In this document: one piece after another, positions 56,901-64,000 of the stretch | How positions within the stretch are numbered: the stretch's first letter is position 1 | Layout: each line of letters starts with the position of its first letter | DNA from: Batkoa obscura | Lineage: Eukaryota > Entomophthoromycota > Entomophthoromycetes > Entomophthorales > Batkoaceae | Assembly: GCA_030770535.1 (NCBI GenBank) | Contig: JASVEC010000045.1 | Location: 228,612 to 292,611, forward strand | Direction of reading: 5' to 3' | DNA: 64,000 nt | Notes under the pieces: generated by a model | What the model was told of the DNA's origin: nothing | The model's input: only the letters and a program-made list of their open reading frames with translations | The model's database searches: none | Translations under genes and position numbers: made by a program

Positions 56901-57946
56901 TTATTTAAATAATTCACTTGACCAATTTGGAATATGATATAATACTTTACTTCCATTACTATCAATAATATTGTCTTTACAAGGTAATCCAGAAATGATT
57001 TTAACACCTAATAATTCACATATATCAATAATCTGCTTACTCGGAGAGGTCTTACCAATTATAATACCAAAGGTACTTTCCACTATAAGACAATTAAAAT
57101 CAAAATATTTAAATTTTAAAAAAACTTACAAAGGCATGGTAAATCATTTAATGAGTCGCCTAAATACAAAGTAGTTGGATTCTTTATTTTACTTTTATCA
57201 ATTAACTTCTTCCATAAATTTAATTTATCAACACCTGTTTTTAAATCCCCTGTTATATTACCTGATGATAAGTTATTGTCATTGAATAAAATATCATTTG
57301 AATATATATTTATATTAGTATCGTTATTATCATTATGAAGCATAAATTTTATAGTAAACAAAATAAGTTGTTTTGACCAATTTAATGACAATATGTTAAT
57401 ATTATTAATGTTATTTATTTCAAATAACTTAAATAAAATATTTTTATTTGTTAAGCTGTTTAATTGTTCTTTTACACCTATTTGTAATGGAATAGCTGAG
57501 CTTAGTTTTTTTATTTTATTTAAACTTATTCCTTTTAGCACTTTTGATTCATTAATTCTATTGATTGAGTTTACTTCTACAACTTTAAATTCCTCAATAT
57601 ACTCATTTAGTATATCCATTTTTTTGTTCCAATTCTGTTCACCTTTGACTTTTAGTTTGAATTTGTTCAAGGCACCTTCCTTTATTAAGTTGTAATCAGT
57701 CATATATTTTTTAACAAAATGGTTCCAATCTACATCGCTTTCTTTTAAATTTGCTAAAAGTGAAATGGTATCTACCTTTGTTATAGTTTCATCAAAATCA
57801 CATCCAATTAGATTAACTTTGATAAATGGATTAATGTAATAGTTCATGTTAATATTTAATAAGTTTGTATAGCTAAATTTGTTGAGTAGTTTTAAACACA
57901 ACATACAACATAAACGTATTTTTGGAATAAAAATAGAATTTATCAC
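56901..57946 (-). CDS. HAD-superfamily hydrolase
   Basis: Two exons encode about 330 residues. Motif I is LIGCDFDETITKVDTISLLA (nucleophile Asp and general acid Asp in DFDET) and motif IV is TTLYLGDSLNDLPCL (GDSxND). The second exon (56901-57083) reads VESTFGIIIGKTSPSKQIID to the end. Motif III is probably the KKLIDKSKIKN lysine shortly before motif IV. The cap between motifs I and IV is long and very Asn-rich (NNINNINILS, HNDNNDTNIN), which looks like low-complexity growth of a loop. Members are phosphatases or phosphotransferases; the substrate is not clear. A ~33-residue N-terminal extension (MINSIFIPKIRLCCMLCLKL) could be a mitochondrial signal, or the start may be the internal MNYY. Confidence 0.78.
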
Positions 57947-58184
57947 AATAAATCATTCAGAATGAACGCTTAAGAATGAATTTGAGGAAAAGCTAAGCCA
58001 ATCATAAACTTAAGCTCTTGCCAAGTTCTTATTTTGATTTAATAACTCCGTTAATCATATTAACTACTCTTGTTCTAAATATAAAAGTTGGATTATCTTA
58101 TTAATAAATTGACATTTATTTTTAGAGGATAAATAAACAGATTTTTTATAAATCATTAAACTTAATATTAAACTTAAATAAAAA
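57947..58184. promoter_or_regulatory. Short divergent promoter between HAD hydrolase and syntaxin genes
   Basis: Only 238 bp separate the two divergent starts, so promoter elements must be shared or overlapping. No specific site was identified. Confidence 0.4.
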
Positions 58185-59486
58185 ATGAGTCGTGATAGAT
58201 TAGCTGAAGCAAGAGTAAAGTTATAGAATTGCATAATAAAAATAATATAATTAATATATTTATTTATAGGCTGCTGCTCAAAACAATTCCCATGATTTAG
58301 AAATGACTAATATTTATCAAACATCACTTGGCTCTCCTGGAGAAAATGATTCTTATTTATCAGACATTTCTAAAATCAAAGCAGATATTGAAGATTTCAA
58401 ATCAATGATTGCTAAAATTAGTACTTTAAATGAACAAGCTTTAAATGTTATTTCTGATCAACAACAGCAAGGTACTTGATCCTTTACTTTATTTTTATAG
58501 ACAATTAATAAATATTTTATATAGAGCATACCAATACTACTGATAAGCTAACTTCAGAGGCGCGTACTTTAATGCAAACCATAAAAACCTCCTTACAACG
58601 TAAATAATCTATTTCATATGTATATAATTTTTAAACCTATATTTTATAGATTTAATTAACATCAAATTAAGTGATCCTTCACAAGATAGTATCCGTAAAG
58701 CTCAGGTAAATTACTGTTACTTGTTAAATTCATTTAATCCATTATTTTTAGTATGCTACTTTAAAAAAACAATTTATGGATAGTATCACTAGTTATCAAA
58801 AAGTTGAACAAAAGCATCGTCAACAAGTAAAAGCAAGAATGGAAAGACAATATCGTATAGGTAAATAATACTAATAAAATGATCTAATATGATATTAATC
58901 ATATCATTAAAGTACGCCCTGATGCCACTGAAGAGGAGATTAAAGAAGCTCTTGAGGGAGATAACAATGGCTCTGTTTTCGCACAATCTGTATTTATTTT
59001 TATTAATTTTTTAGATAAGATTCTAAGTTTGTTAGGTTTTACAATCTGCTCGTGGTGGAGAAGCCAAACGTGCATTAAAAGAAGTACAAGATAGACACAT
59101 GGATATCCAAAAGATTGTTAAAAGTATTGAAGTAAGGACAATACTTTTAAAATTATTGAATAAATTTAATTACTTTTATATTTAGGAATTAAATAGTTTA
59201 TACCATGAAATGCAATATATGGTTGAAAAGCAAGAAGTTTTGGTTGAAAATATTGAAACTCATGTTGAACAAGCTAACGAAAACTTGGGTGAGGTAAACG
59301 TTCAACTTAATCAAGCAACTGAGTTGGCTAAGAGTTCAAGAAAGGTAGTTTTGATTTTAGTTATAATTGATTTTATTAACCAATTTTAAATAGAAAAAAT
59401 TTATTCTACTTGGAATAGCTATTATTGTTTTAATTATTATTATTGTTGTAATAGTTACTCAATTAATACCATCCAAAAAAAACTAG
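58185..59486 (+). CDS. SSO1: Plasma-membrane syntaxin (Qa-SNARE), Sso1/Sso2-like
   Basis: About nine exons. The N-terminal Habc bundle starts at ISKIKADIEDFKSMIAKIST, with KLTSEARTLMQTIKTSLQ, IRKAQYATLKKQFMDSITSY and QKVEQKHRQQVKARMERQYR. The linker has IVRPDATEEEIKEAL, the fungal/animal syntaxin-1 hallmark. The SNARE helix runs ALKEVQDRHMDIQKIVKSIE-ELNSLYHEMQYMVEKQEV-LVENIETHVEQAN, with the zero-layer Gln in VEKQEV. A single C-terminal anchor follows (FILLGIAIIVLIIIIVVIVT) with a short basic tail. It pairs with a SNAP25-type and a synaptobrevin-type SNARE to fuse secretory vesicles with the plasma membrane. The stop is at 59484-59486. Confidence 0.92.
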
Positions 59487-59746
59487 TTGGTCATGTATCA
59501 TTGACTAAGAATTTAAAACCTAATTCATTCTTTTCAAATTTAATATTATATAAACTAATAACATCTATTACAAATCTACTTTTATTTTATAACTTAAATT
59601 GTATTATTTTTGTAATTTTATTTACTTAACTTTAATCTAAACGAAGCTTTGAAGATATAAATATACCTTTTTATAAAATGACAATAAAAAAAAAAGAATG
59701 ATCAAAGTGTAAATGTGAAATTTTGAAATAAATTTAATTAAAAATA

Positions 59747-60822
59747 TTATTCCATATCCTCATCATCCTCATCGTCAGATTTCAATTCCTCCTATAAAAC
59801 GTTAGCATGTTGGAATAATAGAAGAACTAAAGGTACCTTGGCTTCTTCAATAGCTTGATTCAATAAATCTTCAGGTACTCGTTGATGTTGGTTGTTTGTT
59901 TCGGGTGAAATCCAACTCATTTCTATCTCAAGTTGCTTATTTTTACTATCTTCATGACATATTAATATAATTTTAGCAGCTTCTTTTATGGCTTGTTTGG
60001 ATGTTAAGTTTTCAAAGGAAAGTTTTTCCAACTCATTTTTTGCTACTTTATGTCCTTTTCCAGTTGCACATCCATGGTATCCCTTTAATAGCAAATATCA
60101 ATATCATATCATGATAGGTCAATTATAATACTTACCCAGTAAATACCAGAAGGTTCCACCATATAAAGTTGTGGCCCATTATGGTCGACTAAGCCTAAAA
60201 TGGCTGAAGCACCAAATGGTCTTACAGATGAATATAATGTATGGGCTTGAACATAATTTCCAATACGATCTGAGATAATCTAAATTAAATAAGTATTATG
60301 TGAAATAGCTTGTCGATTTTGATTACTTTTCCAGGTACAGAGGAATGATAAGTATCAAAATAATGGCGTGCTTCTTCACGGGCACGTTTTACTAAATGTT
60401 TTCCATCAGCGTATAATCCAGTAGATGCCTATTTGATATAGTTAAGGACTCAAAATACTTTTACAATAAAGGAATATATTAATTACCAAACCAACGTGTT
60501 CATCAACAGAATGAATACGACGATTAGTTCCTGGAACTAAAAGCTTAGATTGAACTAATTTTTGTACAGCAAGAATAATTCCATCTTTGAAGCGTATTCC
60601 AATTGAAGTTCTAATAAAGATTTGTATAAATTTTATTGAATTTCTACAATCAATTAAACTATTATTACTCTGCATTTTCGACAGCTTTAGTAGCGTATTC
60701 AACTTGAAAGATTCTACCCTCTGGTGAATAGGTAGAAGCAGAGAAATCGTACTAAAAAATAAGCTCTAGGTAAAATTTTGAAAATTTGTTTAATATCTTA
60801 CACCAGTTCCTACAGATCCCAT
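59747..60822 (-). CDS. PRE10: 20S proteasome alpha subunit, PRE10/PSMA3 type
   Basis: Five or six exons. MGSVGTG joins to YDFSASTYSPEGRIFQVEYA, the N-terminal alpha-subunit signature. It continues with NTSIGIRFKDGIILAVQKLV, SKLLVPGTNRRIHSVDEHVG, ASTGLYADGKHLVKRAREEA, DRIGNYVQAHTLYSSVRPFG, LYMVEPSGIYWGYHGCATGK and an acidic tail ending EELKSDDEDDEDME. SKLLVP, VQAHTLYSSVRPFG and YWGYHGCATGKG point to PSMA3 (yeast Pre10) rather than the other six alpha types. The acidic tail is typical of it. It forms part of the outer ring that gates the 20S core. It is the last recognisable gene before the chromosome end, about 2.3 kb from the telomere repeat. Confidence 0.92.
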
Positions 60823-61163
60823 TTGTTTGTAATTAAATTAGAAGATTAAATTGGATTATGAATTTGAGTTTAAGCTTTAGATGACGTTTTTGGGTTAAAG
60901 CTTTGCAAAAAAAGAGTAATATGCGTTTATTGATTTACATTCTAAAAATTGCAAACTACAATTTTCATTCTCTTAATACAACTGGGCTTAGGCATATGTT
61001 TTTAGCTTCAATAATTTAGTTTGTATTTATTTTAGATGTTAAGCTTTTTATATTGATGGTTTTGAATCGATCTATTGAAATAATATACAATTAAACTTAA
61101 GAATCTGCTTAGAATTAATATTAAAATTTCCAAGTTTTATTTATGTTCATTCCTAAAATAAAG

Positions 61164-61262
61164 AATAGGAATGTCTATTTTAAAAATTTTAGCGACGTTT
61201 TTTTGCTCAACAGCACTATAAAAAATAGAAAAAAGTAATGAAACAAAAAAACTCCCCTAAAT
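61164..61262. repeat. Short inverted-repeat element, worn
   Basis: AGGAATGTCTATTTTAA start, AAAAAGTAATGAAACAAAAA block and ACTCCCCTA end; edges uncertain. Confidence 0.65.
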
Positions 61263-61411
61263 ATTACTTACTCATTTTTTGTCCATTTTTTGAAGCCAAA
61301 AATTAAAAACTTAATAGCTAGAGTTAAAAGTAATTTTTATTTAATTAACTGATTATAAGTTAAAAAATTTTAGTTTATGTAATTGAAATAAACTCAAATT
61401 AGTAAAAATAG

Positions 61412-61519
61412 TATATGGGGATATATTTTTGTACTTAAGAACTTTACTAACACTTTTTCCACTTAAATAGCGCTCAAAAGACGGAAAAAGTGATGAAGTT
61501 AAAAAAACATTCTCATATA
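61412..61519. repeat. Short inverted-repeat element
   Basis: TA-flanked, TGGGGATATATTTTTGTA start, AAATAGCGCTCAAAAGACGG centre, AACATTCTCA end. Confidence 0.85.
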
Positions 61520-61647
61520 ATAAATAATAATATTATAAAATTTATATAAAATACTATAAAACTATTAAATTTTGTAATTTGATTTAAAAAAACTTTAAGC
61601 TGTATTGGTATTTCTATATCTCATACTTTTAAGCTTATTTTAGTAAA

Positions 61648-61740
61648 TATATGGGGACGTCCGAATTAGTTTCATTATTTTACGCAATTTTCAAATATTT
61701 TGTATTTTAGAAACTTCGCTTAAAATTCTATAAAAACAAT
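61648..61740. repeat. Possible half copy of the short element
   Basis: TATATGGGGACG followed by TTAGTTTCATTATTTTACG matches the left half loosely; no right end is seen. Confidence 0.35.
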
Positions 61741-62190
61741 TTTTTTATTAAAAAGTAAAAGTGGCTGACACAGTTCTAAATTATTCTATTATAGTTTATA
61801 CTGTAAGTTAGAGGAATTTCTACTAGATCTTAAATACATATTCTTATAAAATTTTATTTGGAAGCATTTATTATCGACTGCTTTATAAACAACATTGCAG
61901 ATTTGTTATTAAATAAATAAACCATTGTGAAATCTGGTGTTCAGTGATTGGAGTCAAAAACAGCTATTACCTGATTGACTACACTATAAATTAAAAGGTC
62001 TTAGTTTATGTGACTAAGATAGACTTGAGTTATGAAGAATAGCACGTAATAGGCTACGGACTATGTAAGACAAATAGAATAGACAATACTAATGTAAAAA
62101 CTATGTAAAATACTATTAAGAAAACTTAGTGGGTTTATTAAATGTTTGAGATATCAGGGAATAACTCAGTCAAAAAGCCTCAAATTACTA

Positions 62191-62296
62191 TACTCTGAAA
62201 ACTCTTTTATACTCTGAAAACTCTTTTATACTCTGAAAACTCTTTTATACTCTGAAAACTCTTTTATACTCTGAAAACTCTTTTATACTCTGAAAA
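62191..62296. repeat. Tandem array of a 19-bp unit
   Basis: The unit TACTCTGAAAACTCTTTTA occurs five times in full plus an 11-bp start of a sixth. The related fossil at 26179 has only about two worn units at the same place, so the array expanded here. Confidence 0.92.
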
Positions 62297-62317
62297 GTAT
62301 AAATATCAGAATGAGAA

Positions 62318-62421
62318 GATGGGGATGTTTTTTTTGATTTCATTACTTTTTCCATTTTTTAAACGCTATTTAAGTGGAAAGGTTGTTAACAAAATTCTTG
62401 AATGAAAAAATACATCCCCAG
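62318..62421. repeat. Short inverted-repeat element nested in the subtelomeric fossil
   Basis: TGGGGATGTTTTTTTTGA start, TTTTTAAACGCTATTTAAG centre, AAAATACATCCCCA end. The flanking dinucleotides are GA on both sides. Confidence 0.88.
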
Positions 62422-62660
62422 ATAATATTCTTTAATATCTCAAACATTTAATAAACCCACTAAGTTTTCTTAATAGTATTTTACGTAATTTTACATTAGA
62501 AGTGTCTATTCTATTTGTCTTACATAGTCCGTAGCCTATTACGTGCTATTCTTCATAACTCAAGTCTATCTTAGTCACATAAACTAAGACCTTTTAATTT
62601 ATAGTGTAGTCAATCAGGTAATAGCTGTTTTTGACTCCAATCACTGAGCACCAGATTTCA

Positions 62661-63132
62661 GATAGTCTTACAGTAATAAATTTGTTAAGTTATAGAACTT
62701 TTCAACTAATGCTACAAAGCCAATATAAAATCAATATAAAATTTGATATATATAATATTAATAAATCAAAATTTTAATAATAAGTATATTATAGACTTAA
62801 ATTATATAAAAATTATATATATAATTTTGAGTGTTTTGTTTGAATATTTGCAAAATTATTAAAAATATAAAACTTTTTAACAATATTTTTTCAAGATATT
62901 TTTAGAGTAATTTTTAGAATTAGGGATAAATAAAATCAATGGGTGTGTAAGACTGAAGACTGGATTATAATCATAACAAGAGCAAAAGTAGATTAAAATA
63001 GTAAAAACAGAATAAGAGTAGTTAAAATACAAAAAGAATATTAGAAAAAACAATTGAAATACAAAGTTATAACAGGTATTAAGTATTAGATTTGGAATAA
63101 ATATTGGGGTTATCTCAGGAGTATAAATTGGA
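62661..63132. other. Telomere-proximal unique sequence
   Basis: 472 bp AT-rich between the LTR-like fossil and the telomere repeat. It is purine-rich on this strand from about 62920 (AAAGTAGATTAAAATAGTAA type). No gene and no clear subtelomeric repeat family. Confidence 0.5.
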
Positions 63133-64000
63133 TAGGGTTAGGGTTAGGGTTAGGGTTAGGGTTAGGGTTAGGGTTAGGGTTAGGGTTAGGGTTAGGGTTA
63201 GGGTTAGGGTTAGGGTTAGGGTTAGGGTTAGGGTTAGGGTTAGGGTTAGGGTTAGGGTTAGGGTTAGGGTTAGGGTTAGGGTTAGGGTTAGGGTTAGGGT
63301 TAGGGTTAGGGTTAGGGTTAGGGTTAGGGTTAGGGTTAGGGTTAGGGTTAGGGTTAGGGTTAGGGTTAGGGTTAGGGTTAGGGTTAGGGTTAGGGTTAGG
63401 GTTAGGGTTAGGGTTAGGGTTAGGGTTAGGGTTAGGGTTAGGGTTAGGGTTAGGGTTAGGGTTAGGGTTAGGGTTAGGGTTAGGGTTAGGGTTAGGGTTA
63501 GGGTTAGGGTTAGGGTTAGGGTTAGGGTTAGGGTTAGGGTTAGGGTTAGGGTTAGGGTTAGGGTTAGGGTTAGGGTTAGGGTTAGGGTTAGGGTTAGGGT
63601 TAGGGTTAGGGTTAGGGTTAGGGTTAGGGTTAGGGTTAGGGTTAGGGTTAGGGTTAGGGTTAGGGTTAGGGTTAGGGTTAGGGTTAGGGTTAGGGTTAGG
63701 GTTAGGGTTAGGGTTAGGGTTAGGGTTAGGGTTAGGGTTAGGGTTAGGGTTAGGGTTAGGGTTAGGGTTAGGGTTAGGGTTAGGGTTAGGGTTAGGGTTA
63801 GGGTTAGGGTTAGGGTTAGGGTTAGGGTTAGGGTTAGGGTTAGGGTTAGGGTTAGGGTTAGGGTTAGGGTTAGGGTTAGGGTTAGGGTTAGGGTTAGGGT
63901 TAGGGTTAGGGTTAGGGTTAGGGTTAGGGTTAGGGTTAGGGTTAGGGTTAGGGTTAGGGTTAGGGTTAGGGTTAGGGTTAGGGTTAGGTTGGTTAGGGTT
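63133..64000 (+). repeat. Telomere, (TTAGGG)n
   Basis: About 868 bp, roughly 144 units, of perfect TTAGGG with the G-rich strand running 5' to 3' toward the window end, as at a right chromosome end. Only the last 20 bases depart from the pattern (TTAGGTTGGTTAGGG), which may be a variant repeat or end-of-read error. The junction is abrupt at GGATAGGGTTAGGG with no mixed-variant zone. Confidence 0.99.

Larger units (their letters stand above)
60823..61925. other. Subtelomeric intergenic with short elements
   Basis: 1.1 kb AT-rich beyond the last gene, with elements at 61164-61262 and 61412-61519 and a half-element at 61648-61690. No gene. Confidence 0.6.
61926..62660. mobile_element. Compound LTR-like fossil: two pieces head to head around a nested element
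   Basis: The left piece (61926-62317) starts TGTGAAATCTGG and is one orientation of the LTR-like repeat. The right piece (62422-62660) is the same repeat's terminal arm in the opposite orientation, ending CCAGATTTCA. The two arms of about 235 bp are nearly identical as reverse complements, so the whole can fold back on itself. Between them lie a 19-bp tandem array (62191-62296) and a nested short element (62318-62421). No coding sequence is included. The near identity of the arms suggests the inversion is young or kept alike by gene conversion. Confidence 0.75.

Noticed and set aside
62191-62296. Minisatellite as a centromere or origin element
   Set aside because: Only about 106 bp, it lies within a mobile-element fossil and is explained by expansion of a unit already present in the family.

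Overview
The window is the right-hand end of a nuclear chromosome from an AT-rich fungus. The end is shown by about 870 bp of uninterrupted TTAGGG repeat running to position 64000. The lineage is shown by fungal-type genes: a SamB/MUB1-like MYND protein, an all-cysteine-RING NOT4, a separate Ceg1-type guanylyltransferase and a two-domain FEX fluoride exporter. Genes carry many short GT-AG introns; the seven I delimited in the NOT4 gene are 45-50 nt and the TOM22 intron is 52 nt. Three intact class A-like 7TM receptors are present, and large receptor families of this kind suggest an early-diverging lineage such as Entomophthorales/Conidiobolus. That placement is inference.

Layout. 1-13.4 kb is housekeeping: muskelin, TOM22, a very large NOT4 and mitochondrial processing peptidase alpha, preceded by a small cysteine-rich secreted protein with a decayed sister copy. 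13.4-33.9 kb is gene-poor. It holds three intact receptor genes, one receptor pseudogene, two predicted secreted proteins, one housekeeping gene (peptidyl-tRNA hydrolase), two decayed genes at 28.1-29.9 kb, many short inverted-repeat elements and two LTR-like fossils. 34-44.5 kb is compact housekeeping: mRNA guanylyltransferase with a very long tail, a peroxisomal-type carrier, a nitrilase-family amidase, a mitochondrial TPR protein and RPS28. 45-47.6 kb holds a second receptor pseudogene. 47.6-60.8 kb is again housekeeping: FEX, Gfo/Idh/MocA oxidoreductase, MYND protein, a second carrier, HAD hydrolase, plasma-membrane syntaxin and proteasome alpha subunit PRE10/PSMA3. 60.8-64 kb is subtelomere and telomere.

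Recurring elements. About 20 copies of a ~104-bp inverted-repeat element (ends TGGGGATG...CATCCCCA, usually flanked by TA) lie between genes or inside pseudogenes. Both receptor pseudogenes carry one. A second repeat, ~400-460 bp with TG...CA ends, occurs three times; next to the telomere two pieces lie head to head around a nested short element and an expanded 19-bp tandem array.

The most unusual items are the guanylyltransferase gene, which appears to read into a ~1000-residue disordered tail through two exceptionally short introns (29 and 23 nt), and the 1547-residue NOT4 with an unrecognised C-terminal domain. I saw no CRISPR array, no tRNA gene and no operon-like defence locus; none is expected in a fungal nuclear chromosome.
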